From assembly GCF_026236535.1 (NCBI RefSeq), contig NZ_JAHTMW010000002.1, positions 248,001-312,000 on the forward strand: DNA of 64,000 nt. Direction: 5' to 3'. A program made the translations under genes and the position numbers. How positions within the stretch are numbered: the first letter of the stretch is position 1; each line of letters begins with the position of its first letter. The notes below the pieces were generated by a model. The model saw only the letters and a list, made by a program, of their open reading frames with translations, made no database searches and was not told the DNA's origin. Below, in pieces: positions 23,765 to 33,757 of the stretch. This DNA comes from Streptomyces sp. SKN60. GTDB lineage: Bacteria > Actinomycetota > Actinomycetes > Streptomycetales > Streptomycetaceae.

Positions 23765-25087
23765 ATGGCCGTCGCCGAGCACAGCGCCACCCGCGACGCC
23801 GTCCGCCGCGAGGACTGGCCCACCGCCTACCGCCTCCTCCACGCCGCCGACCGGCGCCCCGGCGGGCGGCCGCTCGGGCCCGACGGGCTCACCGCGCTCG
23901 CCGACGCCGCCTGGTGGTCCGGCCGCCTGGACGAGGCCGTCGCCGCCCGGCTGCGGGCCCATGCCGCGTACGTCGCCGCCGGCGACCCGCGCGGCGCCGG
24001 GCTGACCGCCTGGTGGCTGTCCGACGCGTACCAGCGGCTCGGGCGCCCGGCCGCCGCCGCAGGCTGGCTGCGGCGGGCCCATCACGACCTGGACGGGCGG
24101 CCCGACTGTCCCGAGCAGGGCCTGCTCGCCTGGACCGACACGGCACGGGCCGAGGAGCACCACGACCCGGCCGCCGCACTCGCCGCCGTACGCCGGACCG
24201 CCCGGCTCGCGGCCCGGGCCGGCAGCGCCGATCTGCTCGCGCTGGCCCGGCAGGCCGAGGCCTCGCTGCTGCTCGCCCACGGCCGGCGCGCCGAGGGCTT
24301 CGCGCTCCTCGACGCCGCCGTGGCCGCCGCGACCGCCGGCGCCCTGAGCGCCGCCGTCACCGGCCGGATCCACTCGCTCGCCGCCGGGCAGGCCCTGCGC
24401 GCCGGCGATCTGCGCCGCGCGACCACCTGGGCGGACACCGCCATGGCCTGGTGCGCCCGGCAGAGCCCGGGGCCGCACCCGCACCCCCGTCCGCATCCCT
24501 TCCGGCCGCTCTGCCGCGTCCACCACATCGCCGTCCTCGACCTCCACGGCACCTGGACGCGGGCCGAGGAGGCCGTGCGGCTCGTGGTGCGGGAGGCGGG
24601 TCCTGACGCGCGCGACGCGGTGGCGGAGGCCACGTACATCCTCGGCGAGATCCAGCGCCGGCAGGGGCGTACGGCGGATGCGGAACGCTCGTACGCGCGC
24701 GCCTACGGGCTCGGCCGGGTGCCGCAGCCCGGGCTCGCGCTGCTCCGGCTCGGGCAGGGGCGCGGGGACGCGGCGCTCGCGGGGCTGCGGCTCGCGCTGG
24801 ACTGCCAGCCGGACCCCGAGCACGACCGGCTCGGCCGGGCCCGGCTGCTCGCCGCGCTCGCCGAGACCGCCCTCGCGCTGGGCGAGCCCGCCACGGCCGC
24901 CCGGGCCGTACGGGACCTGGAAACGCTCGCCGCGCCCGACGCGCCGCTGCTCACCGCCCTGGCCGCCGGCGCGCGCGGTGCGCTGACGCGCGATCCCGCC
25001 CCGCTGCGGCGGGCCCTCGCGCTCTGGCGGGAACTGCGCGTGCCGTACGAGGCCGGCCGGATCCGCGCCCTCCTGGCAGCCGGGTAA
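23765..25087 (+). CDS. TPR-like helical repeat protein
   Basis: This 440-aa protein is made almost entirely of Ala/Arg/Leu-rich antiparallel helices. They fall into tetratricopeptide-like units, for example GLTAWWLSDAYQRLGRPAAAAGWLRRA and AVAEATYILGEIQRRQGRTADAERSYARA, cited in part. It resembles the repeat region of LuxR/MalT-type regulators, but there is no DNA-binding domain. The start is the ATG at 23765 with AAGGAG upstream; an in-frame ATG 27 bases earlier has no such site. The end abuts a convergent TerB gene. It is probably a scaffolding or protein-interaction component; the partner is unknown. Confidence 0.75.
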   Translation: MAVAEHSATRDAVRREDWPTAYRLLHAADRRPGGRPLGPDGLTALADAAWWSGRLDEAVAARLRAHAAYVAAGDPRGAGLTAWWLSDAYQRLGRPAAAAGWLRRAHHDLDGRPDCPEQGLLAWTDTARAEEHHDPAAALAAVRRTARLAARAGSADLLALARQAEASLLLAHGRRAEGFALLDAAVAAATAGALSAAVTGRIHSLAAGQALRAGDLRRATTWADTAMAWCARQSPGPHPHPRPHPFRPLCRVHHIAVLDLHGTWTRAEEAVRLVVREAGPDARDAVAEATYILGEIQRRQGRTADAERSYARAYGLGRVPQPGLALLRLGQGRGDAALAGLRLALDCQPDPEHDRLGRARLLAALAETALALGEPATAARAVRDLETLAAPDAPLLTALAAGARGALTRDPAPLRRALALWRELRVPYEAGRIRALLAAG

Positions 25088-25093
25088 GAGCGG

Positions 25094-25786
25094 TCAGCCG
25101 ACCTTGCGGGCGGTCTCGAGCAGCCGGGCCGTGTCGTCGGCGCACAGCGCCAGCGCATTGCCGACCGTCGTGAGGACCTCCTGCTCGGCCGGCGTGTAGG
25201 GGCCGTCGGCGAGGGCGATCCGGGCGCCCTGCAGCAGGATCGATTCGCGGCCCGCGGCGGCGAGGTGCGGGGAGAGCGGTTCCAGGGCCTCGTGGAGCTC
25301 GATGGCGAGGGCCGCGCCCCCGCTGCTCACGTCGGGCAGGAAACGGCCGGTGTCGGCGGCCAGCGCCTCGACCAGCTCGACCAGCTGGAGGGAGGTGCAG
25401 TCCGCGTATCCGGCCGCGCGGACCGCCGTGGCCGCGGTGTCGACGGCGGTACGGGAGGAGGTGCCGCCGGCCGCGAGGACGGCGAGGGCCACGGTGTGCA
25501 CGGCGTCGCGCAGCATCCCCGAGAACCGGCTGGTCGTCGGGTGGGCCAGCGCCTCCGTACCGAAGTGGGTGTGGCAGGCCGCGCACTCCACGACCGGGCC
25601 GGCCTGTCCGCGGGGCAGCAGCGGCACCCCGAGCAGGGCGAACCGGCGGCGGCCGGTGCGGCGCCGGTAGTTGCGGTCGCCGCCGCACTCCTCGCAGAAG
25701 AACTCGCCGTCGCCGACCGTGTTCCAGGAGGTACGGATTCCGCAGAGAACCAGGTTTCGCTCACGGGACTTCCGCGCTGACCGCAC
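25094..25786 (-). CDS. TerB-domain protein with zinc-ribbon N-terminus
   Basis: This 230-aa protein begins with a zinc-ribbon: CGIRT, then FFCEECGGDRNY (two cysteines), then a second pair in ECAACHTHFG, about residues 15-75. The C-terminal TerB-like helical domain contains IALADGPYTPAEQEVLTTVGNAL, with the acidic D-G-x-x-x-x-x-E pattern that binds metal in TerB proteins. TerB is linked to tellurite resistance and stress responses. The upstream region has a perfect 8-3-8 palindrome (25839-25857). Confidence 0.82.
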   Translation of the reverse strand: MRSARKSRERNLVLCGIRTSWNTVGDGEFFCEECGGDRNYRRRTGRRRFALLGVPLLPRGQAGPVVECAACHTHFGTEALAHPTTSRFSGMLRDAVHTVALAVLAAGGTSSRTAVDTAATAVRAAGYADCTSLQLVELVEALAADTGRFLPDVSSGGAALAIELHEALEPLSPHLAAAGRESILLQGARIALADGPYTPAEQEVLTTVGNALALCADDTARLLETARKVG

Positions 25787-25838
25787 GCCGCACCTCCTTC
25801 AACGACCCGGCAACGCTGCCGGCGTTGGCGTGATGTTA

Positions 25839-25857
25839 GCCACATCGATGATGTGGC
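25839..25857. promoter_or_regulatory. perfect 8-3-8 palindrome upstream of the TerB gene
   Basis: GCCACATC-GAT-GATGTGGC is a perfect palindrome 53-71 bases before the GTG/ATG region of the minus-strand TerB gene. The position suits an operator. The regulator is not identified. Confidence 0.5.
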
Positions 25858-26018
25858 GTCAGCACCTCGTCAGCAGAAGAACCCGTAGTTGGCCGAGACC
25901 CGCCGCAGTGTTCGAAGACCTTGCGCAGGTCCGGCGGACGAACCGGTCACCACGAGATCACCCTCCGGGGTGGCCGGAGCCGGGGCCGGAGACGACGCCG
26001 GAGCCGGCGCCCGGGACG

Positions 26019-26057
26019 ACGGTGCCCCGCACCCCGGAGCGGGGTGCGGGGCGCCGT
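26019..26057. terminator. terminator of leuA
   Basis: A 17-bp stem with one T/G wobble (ACGGTGCCCCGCACCCC and complement) around GGAGC lies 22 bases after the leuA stop on the minus strand. Confidence 0.8.
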
Positions 26058-26078
26058 CGGTGTGTGCCGGCGGGGGCG

Positions 26079-27992
<1,914 letters not shown>

Positions 27993-28094
27993 TCACTGTA
28001 GCCCAGGCCCGGCGGAGGCGGACGTCCCGTTTCAGTATGCAAGACGGCGGTCACGTCAAGGCCGAAAGGTGACCTATCACTCCATTTCGCCAAT

Positions 28095-28134
28095 CACTGT
28101 CGCTGCTCGTGACAGTGGCACCACACAGTGCCAC
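28095..28134. promoter_or_regulatory. two overlapping perfect inverted repeats before the M4 protease gene
   Basis: CACTGTC-N9-GACAGTG (28095-28117) and GTGGCAC-CACACA-GTGCCAC (28115-28134) share three bases, so both cannot form fully at once. The second ends 9 bases before the ATG at 28144. They could be operators or a pair of mutually exclusive RNA hairpins controlling translation. Confidence 0.5.
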
Positions 28135-28143
28135 ATTGCTGGG

Positions 28144-29205
28144 ATGACTCCCCACTCGTCTGCGACTCCCCACTCGTCGGTCTTCTGCTCGATCGTCCCG
28201 CCGCACATCCTGGAGCGGCTCGCCGAGTCCGATAACCCGGCCTACGCCCAGGCCGCCCAGCGCACCCTCCTCATGGACGTCACCCAGCGCTCGGCCCGCG
28301 AGGAAGCGCCCCCGGCCCCGGAGGGCGCCCCCTCCGACAAGCCGCAGCGGACCGTCTACGACGCCGAGCACGGCACCGAGCTGCCGGGCGTCCTCGTGCA
28401 CGAGGAGAGCGACCGCCCCTCCAAGGACGCCACCGTCAACCGGGCCCACGCCGGGCTCGGCGCCACCTTCGACCTCTTCTTCAAGGCCTTCGGACACCGC
28501 TCGATCGACGGCGCGGGCATGCCGCTGATCGCCAGCGTCCACTTCGACGAGAAGTACGACAACGCCTTCTGGAACGGCGAGCAGATGGTGTTCGGCGACG
28601 GTGACGGCGAGCTCTTCCTCGACTTCACCATCCCGGTCGACGTCATCGGCCACGAGCTGGCCCACGGCTTCACCCAGCACTCGGCGAACCTCGCCTACTT
28701 CGGGCAGTCCGGCGCGCTCAACGAGTCCGTCTCCGACGTCTTCGGCTCGCTGGTGAAGCAGTACGCGCTGGGCCAGACGGCCGAACAGGCCGACTGGCTG
28801 ATCGGCGCCGGACTGCTCGGTCCCGCCATCGACAACGGCGTCGCGCTGCGCTCCATGAAGGAGCCGGGCACGGCGTACGACGACGACGAACTCGGCAAGG
28901 ACCCGCAGCCGGCCACCATGGACGACTACGTGCGCACCAGCTCCGACAACGGCGGCGTCCACATCAACTCGGGCATCCCCAACCACGCCTTCTACCTGCT
29001 GGCCACCGAGCTCGGCGGCTTCGCCTGGGAGCGGGCCGGGAAGATCTGGTACGACGTGATGACCGGCGGCACCCTGACCGAGGAGGCCCGCTTCAACGAG
29101 TTCGCGCGGGCGACGGTGGCCTCGGCCCGCCGGCTCTTCGGCGAGGGCGACGAGGTCCAGTCCGTCCTCAAGGCCTGGTCGCTCGTCGGCGTGCCGACCA
29201 CCTGA
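28144..29205 (+). CDS. protealysin-like M4 metalloprotease
   Basis: This 353-aa zinc peptidase of the thermolysin family has no signal peptide and only a short N-terminal propeptide. The propeptide contains CSIVPPHILERLAESDNP (residues 15-32), the mark of protealysin-like enzymes. Zinc ligands are H170 and H174 in HELAH, and E194 in NESVSDVFG; the catalytic base is E171, and the stabilising His is H273 in VHINSGIPNHAF. The ATG at 28144 places the propeptide motif near the start. The next gene, 21 bases downstream, encodes an emfourin-type inhibitor. Protealysin-like enzymes act inside the cell or leave without Sec. Confidence 0.94.
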   Translation: MTPHSSATPHSSVFCSIVPPHILERLAESDNPAYAQAAQRTLLMDVTQRSAREEAPPAPEGAPSDKPQRTVYDAEHGTELPGVLVHEESDRPSKDATVNRAHAGLGATFDLFFKAFGHRSIDGAGMPLIASVHFDEKYDNAFWNGEQMVFGDGDGELFLDFTIPVDVIGHELAHGFTQHSANLAYFGQSGALNESVSDVFGSLVKQYALGQTAEQADWLIGAGLLGPAIDNGVALRSMKEPGTAYDDDELGKDPQPATMDDYVRTSSDNGGVHINSGIPNHAFYLLATELGGFAWERAGKIWYDVMTGGTLTEEARFNEFARATVASARRLFGEGDEVQSVLKAWSLVGVPTT

Positions 29206-29226
29206 GAGCGCTGGTAGACAGGTCCC

Positions 29227-29490
29227 ATGCGCATCCGAGTACGACGCACAGGCGGCTTCGCGGGCATCGAGAAGTCCGCGGAGCTGGACACGGCGGGCCT
29301 GGCCGACGCCGAGCAGATGCACGACCTGGCCCGCGCGGCGCTCGCCGCGGAACCCCGCGAGAGCCGCGGGGTCCCGGACGGCTTCGCGTACGAGATCACG
29401 GTCGACGGCCGCACGGTGAAGTGCTGCGACCCGGACCTCACGCCGGAGCAGCGCGAGCTGATCCAGCGGGTGCTGAAGGAAGGCGCGTAA
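29227..29490 (+). CDS. emfourin-like protease inhibitor (M4in family)
   Basis: This is an 87-aa protein beginning MRIRVRRTGGFAGIEKSAELDT and, near the end, YEITVDGRTVKCCDPDLTPEQRELIQRVL (both cited in part). It fits the emfourin family, whose founding member is encoded after protealysin in Serratia and inhibits it in a one-to-one complex. The adjacency here, 21 bases after the M4 gene on the same strand, supports the same role. Family assignment is from memory of motif and context. Confidence 0.8.
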   Translation: MRIRVRRTGGFAGIEKSAELDTAGLADAEQMHDLARAALAAEPRESRGVPDGFAYEITVDGRTVKCCDPDLTPEQRELIQRVLKEGA

Positions 29491-29505
29491 CGCTGGAAGG
29501 GGCTG

Positions 29506-29533
29506 GAAGCCCAGCTTCTAGAAGCCCAGCTTC
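29506..29533. repeat. 13-bp duplication repeating the last codons of era
   Basis: GAAGCCCAGCTTC occurs at 29521-29533 (the last era codons K-L-G-F read on the minus strand) and again at 29506-29518, separated only by the two other bases of the stop codon. Each unit is itself a GAAGC...GCTTC palindrome. Confidence 0.9.
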
Positions 29534-30477
29534 CGCAGCTGCTTGGGGTCCCGCTGCCAGTCCTTCGCGACCTTCACGTGGAGGTCGAGGAAGACCGGGG
29601 TCCCGAGCAGGGCCTCGATGTGCTTGCGGGACTTCATGCCGACCTCCTTCAGGCGCTTGCCCTTGGGGCCGATGATGATGCCCTTCTGGCTGGGGCGCTC
29701 GATGTACACGTTGGCGTGGATGTCGAGCAGCGGCCGGTCGGCGGGGCGGTTCTCGCGGGGCAGCATCTCCTCGACGACCACCGCGATCGAGTGCGGCAGC
29801 TCGTCCCGTACGCCTTCGAGCGCGGCCTCGCGGATCAGCTCCGCGACCATGACCATCTCGGGCTCGTCGGTGAGGTCGCCCTCCGGGTAGAGCGGCGGGG
29901 ACTGCGGGAGCAGCGGGATGAGCAGGTCGGCGACGAGCTGGACCTGCTTGTCGCCGACGGCGGAGACGGGCACGATCTCCGCCCACTCGATGCCGAGCTC
30001 CTTGCCGAGCTGGTCGATGGCGATCAGCTGCTCGGCGAGGGTCTTGGAGTCGACGAGGTCCGTCTTGGTGACGATCGCGACCTTGGGGGTCTTCTTGATC
30101 TCGGCGAGCTCCTTGGCGATGAAGCGGTCGCCGGGGCCGAGCTTCTGGTCGGCGGGCAGGCAGAAGCCGATGACGTCGACCTCGGCCCAGGTGGTGCGCA
30201 CGATGTCGTTGAGCCGCTCGCCGAGGAGCGTGCGCGGCTTGTGGAGGCCGGGGGTGTCGACCAGGATCAGCTGCGCGTCGGGGCGGTGCACGATGCCGCG
30301 GACGGTGTGCCGGGTGGTCTGCGGCCGGTTGGAGGTGATCGCCACCTTCTGGCCGACGAGAGCGTTCGTGAGGGTGGACTTGCCCGCGTTGGGGCGCCCG
30401 ACGAAGCAGGCGAAGCCCGCCCGGTGGGGGGCTTTGTTCTCATCGGTCTCAGGAGTACGAACGCTCATGGGGGCCAT
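29518..30477 (-). CDS. era: GTPase Era
   Basis: This 319-aa essential GTPase helps 16S rRNA maturation and 30S assembly. G1 is GRPNAGKST (about residues 28-36), G2 lies in SNRPQTTRH, and G3 is DTPGLH. G4 is TKTDLVD, and G5 lies in VSAVGDKQV. The C-terminal KH domain has GIIIGPKGKRLKEVG. Two starts are possible (30477 and 30468). It is followed by the emfourin gene on the opposite strand and preceded by the DUF916 protein gene. The last four codons are duplicated just after the stop. Confidence 0.96.
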   Translation of the reverse strand: MAPMSVRTPETDENKAPHRAGFACFVGRPNAGKSTLTNALVGQKVAITSNRPQTTRHTVRGIVHRPDAQLILVDTPGLHKPRTLLGERLNDIVRTTWAEVDVIGFCLPADQKLGPGDRFIAKELAEIKKTPKVAIVTKTDLVDSKTLAEQLIAIDQLGKELGIEWAEIVPVSAVGDKQVQLVADLLIPLLPQSPPLYPEGDLTDEPEMVMVAELIREAALEGVRDELPHSIAVVVEEMLPRENRPADRPLLDIHANVYIERPSQKGIIIGPKGKRLKEVGMKSRKHIEALLGTPVFLDLHVKVAKDWQRDPKQLRKLGF

Positions 30478-30498
30478 TGTCCCCGATGAGCGCCCGCC

Positions 30499-31464
30499 TC
30501 ACGTACCCAGTGCCCGGTGACGGCGGATCCGGAGGGCGACGACCCCGGCCGTACCGCCGCAGACCAGGGCGGCGAGGGGCAGCCAGGGCAGGGCCAGGAA
30601 GCCGACCCGGCCGGACTCGCGGACGTCCTTGGCGGTGGCGGTGAGGGTGATGTCGCCCCAGTCGAGCTGCGGCGAGCCGGTCCACTGCTCGGTGAGCCGG
30701 ATCTTCTGCCGGGGCAGCAGCTCGGCCGGCAGCCGGTCCAGGTCGCGGGCGAGCAGGGTGCGGCCGAAGAGGCCCTGGGCCTTGAGGGCGACCTTGGGGT
30801 TGAGGGTGACGTTGCCGCGGTTGCGGAGGGTGTAGGAGACGACGGCCCGGCTGGTGCCGGTGCCGGGGACGAGCGGCCGGTCCTGGCTGAGGGTGACGTC
30901 CTCGACGGAGAGGGCGGGCACGGTGGGGCCGCCGACCCGGAGGTAGACGCGGGCGGCGACGGCACGCTGCACCCCGAGGGCGACCGCGCCCGCGCCGCCG
31001 CCCTTCGCCACCCGCTCGTCGAGGGCGACGACGGCGCCGGGGTGGTCGCCGGGCTCGGCGTCGGCGGGGACGGTGAGGGTGTACGGCACGGTGACGGCCG
31101 CGCGCGGCGGGACGGTGACCCGGTCGCGGGCCGGCTTGATCCAGGCGCCGGCGCCGGTCTGCCGCTCCTGCCGGGTGCGGACGGCGAAGCCGCCGTCGCG
31201 TTCGGTGTTGTAGGCGTCGGCGCCGTAGAGGAGGAAGGTGAGCGGGGCGGCGGTCTTGTTGGCGACGGTGACCTTGTCGGTGACGGTGCTCCCCGGGTCG
31301 GCGGAGAGGTAAAAGTACGGGCGGCTGCCGAGCTGTGAGGCGGCCGGGTAGACGGCCCACTCGCCGTTCTCGGCGGCGGCGGCCGGGGGCGCGCTCTGGG
31401 CGCCGAGCAGAAGCACGGCGCCCAGAACACTCAGCAGGAGGAGGACGTACGGCTTGCGTCGCAC
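30499..31464 (-). CDS. DUF916/WxL-associated surface protein with C-terminal anchor
   Basis: This 321-aa precursor has a signal peptide (LLLLSVLGAVLLLGAQSAPPAAAA, about residues 7-30, cited in outline), an Ig-like peptidoglycan-binding domain of the DUF916 type, and a second Ig-like domain. DUF916 features visible are FYLSADPGSTVTDKVTVANKT and YTLTVPADAEPGDHPGAVVAL. A C-terminal transmembrane helix (LPLAALVCGGTAGVVAL) ends in a basic RIRRHR tail. It is encoded directly after a WxL-domain protein gene, the standard pairing for cell-wall WxL complexes. The start is a GTG at 31464. Confidence 0.85.
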   Translation of the reverse strand: MRRKPYVLLLLSVLGAVLLLGAQSAPPAAAAENGEWAVYPAASQLGSRPYFYLSADPGSTVTDKVTVANKTAAPLTFLLYGADAYNTERDGGFAVRTRQERQTGAGAWIKPARDRVTVPPRAAVTVPYTLTVPADAEPGDHPGAVVALDERVAKGGGAGAVALGVQRAVAARVYLRVGGPTVPALSVEDVTLSQDRPLVPGTGTSRAVVSYTLRNRGNVTLNPKVALKAQGLFGRTLLARDLDRLPAELLPRQKIRLTEQWTGSPQLDWGDITLTATAKDVRESGRVGFLALPWLPLAALVCGGTAGVVALRIRRHRALGT

Positions 31465-31479
31465 GGGTGCGGACCCCTT

Positions 31480-31508
31480 CGGTTGCTCGGTTGCTCGGTT
31501 GCTCGGTT
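31480..31508. repeat. 8-bp tandem repeat, 3.6 copies
   Basis: CGGTTGCT is repeated head-to-tail from 31480 to 31508 in the gap between the WxL gene stop and the DUF916 gene start (minus strand). Confidence 0.88.
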
Positions 31509-31521
31509 TTCAGCGGCTCGG

Positions 31522-32880
31522 TCAGGACAGCGTCAGCGTGAGCACGCCCGCGTACGAGCCCGGCGCGGTGAACGCGGGGACGTCGAGGGAGAGCCCGGCG
31601 TCGACGGTGAACTCGCCGCCGGTGACGGTGCCGTTGGGCGTGGACGCGAGGGTCGCGCCCGCACCGCCGACGGGTCCCGCGGTGCCGGGGGCGCAGGTGC
31701 TGGGGCTGCCGGCCTTGGTGGCGCAGGCCGGGGTCCAGCTGAGCTTCCCGGCGCCGATGGCGCCGCCGGGGCCGGTGAAGTCGGTGACCTTGCCGGTCAG
31801 GGACCAGCCGGCGGGGCCGCCGCGGAAGTCCTTGACGGTCACCGTCCGCAGGGCGCCGGTGGCCGCGCCGCCGGTGCCGAAGTCGACGGCCGAGAGCGCG
31901 ACGGCGTCGCCGGCCTGGGTCATCGACAGGGTGCCCGCCTTGACCGTGGCGGTGATCTTCTGGCTGCCCGGCGGGGCCGGGGTGTCGTCGATGACCTGGT
32001 ACGCGACGGGGCCCGCGCCCTTGTCGGCGTCCCAGGCGGCGCCCTCGTACGCCACGATCCCGGTGGTCGCCTTGTCGGAGACCATCAGGCGCGCCGCGAA
32101 GCCGCCCTCGCTGTCGGTGGTGACGGTCATCTTGTCGGCGGTCTCGGCGGCGCCGGCCCGGCCGGCGACGGTGACCTCGGTGAGCGGGGTGAACCTGGTG
32201 CCGGTGACGGTGACCCGGACGCCGGGTGCGCCGGAGGCGTTGTCGAGCTGGAGGGCCCGCTCGTTGGCGCCCGGCTGGGCGGTCGCCGTGACGGTCTCGG
32301 AGACCGGGGCGGGCGGGTTGGACACGGTGCAGGGCGTGTCCAGCTCCATGATGTAGGAGGTGTGGATGTTGTAGTCGCCGGGCGAGAGCTGGATCGCGCC
32401 GGGCGCGGTGACCGTGAAGGTGCCGGTCATCGAGAAGGGCGGGAAGGCGCCCTTGCCGGGGACGGGCGGGTTCTTCTTCTCGCCGGTGACGGTGACCGAG
32501 CCGGTCTGGGCGCCGCCCAGGGTGACCTTGCCGCTCGGGGTCATGATGTTCTCCGGGAGCGCGAGGTCGACCGGGTTGGACGCGGCGGGCTTGGTGACCG
32601 TGTAGGTGACGGTGACCGTGTCGCCGACCTTGGGCGCCGCGTTGTCGACGGTGATCTGCGCGGTGGTGGTGCCGTCGATGGGCGGGATGCCGGCGATCGG
32701 CGGCGGTACGCAGTGGGTCGCGAAGTCGACCGCCACGGAGGCGGTCGTGGCCGCTCCGGCGGGTGCGGCGAGCGCCCCGCCCGCGGTGAGCGCGAGCGCG
32801 GTGGCGCCGAGGGCGGCGGTCCAGCGGCGCCGTCTTCGCGCAGCCGTACCGCTCGGTGTGCGGCGTGTTCCGAGTGCCAT
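31522..32880 (-). CDS. WxL-domain cell-surface protein
   Basis: This is a 452-aa secreted protein from the ATG at 32880, behind AGGAGGG. After a signal peptide cleaved near A-G-A (about residue 44), there are repeated Ig-like domains with T/V-rich strands, for example DTVTVTYTVTKPAASNPVDL and VRVTVTGTRFTPLTEVTV. The C-terminal WxL domain has the first motif GWSLTGKVTDF (W-S-L) and the second, distal one in the final strand SYAGVLTLTLS. WxL domains bind peptidoglycan non-covalently. The partner DUF916 protein is encoded immediately downstream. WxL proteins are best known in Firmicutes; the actinobacterial form is less studied. Confidence 0.82.
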   Translation of the reverse strand: MALGTRRTPSGTAARRRRRWTAALGATALALTAGGALAAPAGAATTASVAVDFATHCVPPPIAGIPPIDGTTTAQITVDNAAPKVGDTVTVTYTVTKPAASNPVDLALPENIMTPSGKVTLGGAQTGSVTVTGEKKNPPVPGKGAFPPFSMTGTFTVTAPGAIQLSPGDYNIHTSYIMELDTPCTVSNPPAPVSETVTATAQPGANERALQLDNASGAPGVRVTVTGTRFTPLTEVTVAGRAGAAETADKMTVTTDSEGGFAARLMVSDKATTGIVAYEGAAWDADKGAGPVAYQVIDDTPAPPGSQKITATVKAGTLSMTQAGDAVALSAVDFGTGGAATGALRTVTVKDFRGGPAGWSLTGKVTDFTGPGGAIGAGKLSWTPACATKAGSPSTCAPGTAGPVGGAGATLASTPNGTVTGGEFTVDAGLSLDVPAFTAPGSYAGVLTLTLS

Positions 32881-33039
32881 GTGGGCCCCTCCTGAGGGAT
32901 GAGAGGGCGCCATTGACGGCTGCGGGCCGAGAGAAGTCAATGGAATCGAAATGCACCGACTGATGACCCATCAGATACTGTCAAGATCAGGGTGGGCGTT
33001 GCGTTTCCGCAGGTCAGAGACGCTGCGGGCACGACAGGA

Positions 33040-33066
33040 ACCGGTGCCGCCCGCGGCGGCACCGGT
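33040..33066. terminator. terminator after the 159-aa secreted protein gene
   Basis: ACCGGTGCCGCC-CGC-GGCGGCACCGGT is a perfect 12-bp stem with a 3-base loop, 32 bases after the stop of the minus-strand gene ending at 33098. It precedes the WxL gene promoter region (32881-33039). Confidence 0.82.
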
Positions 33067-33084
33067 CGGTCATGCGAGGGGCGG

Positions 33085-33106
33085 GCTCAGCTGAAGCTCA
33101 GCTGAA
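33085..33106. repeat. 11-bp tandem duplication at a stop codon
   Basis: GCTCAGCTGAA occurs at 33085-33095 and 33096-33106. On the minus strand the second copy encodes the final F-S and stop of the secreted protein, and the first copy repeats them. Confidence 0.88.
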
Positions 33107-33577
33107 CACGAAGGGCCCGGGCGACTGCGAGGTGAGCGCGTCGCAGTTCACGGTGACGCCGAAGATCACCATCTTGAGCGCGGTGCCCGCGAAGTAGGAG
33201 TTGAGGCTGTCGCCGGAGGCGACGGTCCCGCTGAGCGGGCCGATGGTGACGGACTGGTTCGCGGCGAGCGCCGGGTTCTTCTTGCCGCTGAAGACCCGGG
33301 TGCCGCCGCCCGCCTTGGCCATGGTCAGGGTGGCGCTGATCTGGTCGGCGCCGACCGCGATCGGCGTCTTGACGGCCGAGGTGAGGGTGATCGTCGCGGC
33401 GGCGCCGCTCTGCGTGGCGGTGAGCGTGGCACCGCCACCGCCCCAGGCCCCGCAGTCGTACGTGGCCGTGGCCGAGCCCGGCGACACGGCGGCGGCGCCC
33501 GGCGCGAAGGCGAGGGCCGAGGCGGCGAGCGCCCCGGACAGTGCCGCGACGATCCCTAAGCTGCTTCTGCTTCTCAT
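33098..33577 (-). CDS. small secreted protein, beta-rich
   Basis: This is a 159-aa precursor from the ATG at 33577, with a signal peptide (RSRSSLGIVAALSGALAASALA, cited in outline) ending in P-G-A-A-A. The mature part has two cysteines (YDCGAWGGG and NCDALTS) likely forming a disulfide, and many Thr/Ala/Val strands (ATITLTSAVKTPIAVGADQI). It resembles the Ig-like or SipW/dehydratase-type beta proteins seen near WxL loci, and may be a third component of that locus. Its last codons and stop (TTC AGC TGA GC) are repeated directly after the stop (33085-33095). Confidence 0.75.
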   Translation of the reverse strand: MRSRSSLGIVAALSGALAASALAFAPGAAAVSPGSATATYDCGAWGGGGATLTATQSGAAATITLTSAVKTPIAVGADQISATLTMAKAGGGTRVFSGKKNPALAANQSVTIGPLSGTVASGDSLNSYFAGTALKMVIFGVTVNCDALTSQSPGPFVFS

Positions 33578-33757
33578 GGCGTGGTCGTACCCCTTCCGAT
33601 TCCGGTGAAGGACGACGCAGGGGTGCGGACGCTGCGTGAAGCGGACACTGCGCGGATCTGACGGTCCGTCGGACGAACCGCTGCCATTGACGCGCATTCC
33701 TCACAAGAGCACAAGGGCCATGGGTGAGGCGGTACGACGGGTGCGGCGGCCCGCGCC

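Noticed and set aside
31454..32895. plus-strand frames of 300 and 470 aa opposite the WxL gene
   Set aside because: They are complements of the WxL gene, which has a signal peptide, ribosome site and WxL motifs.
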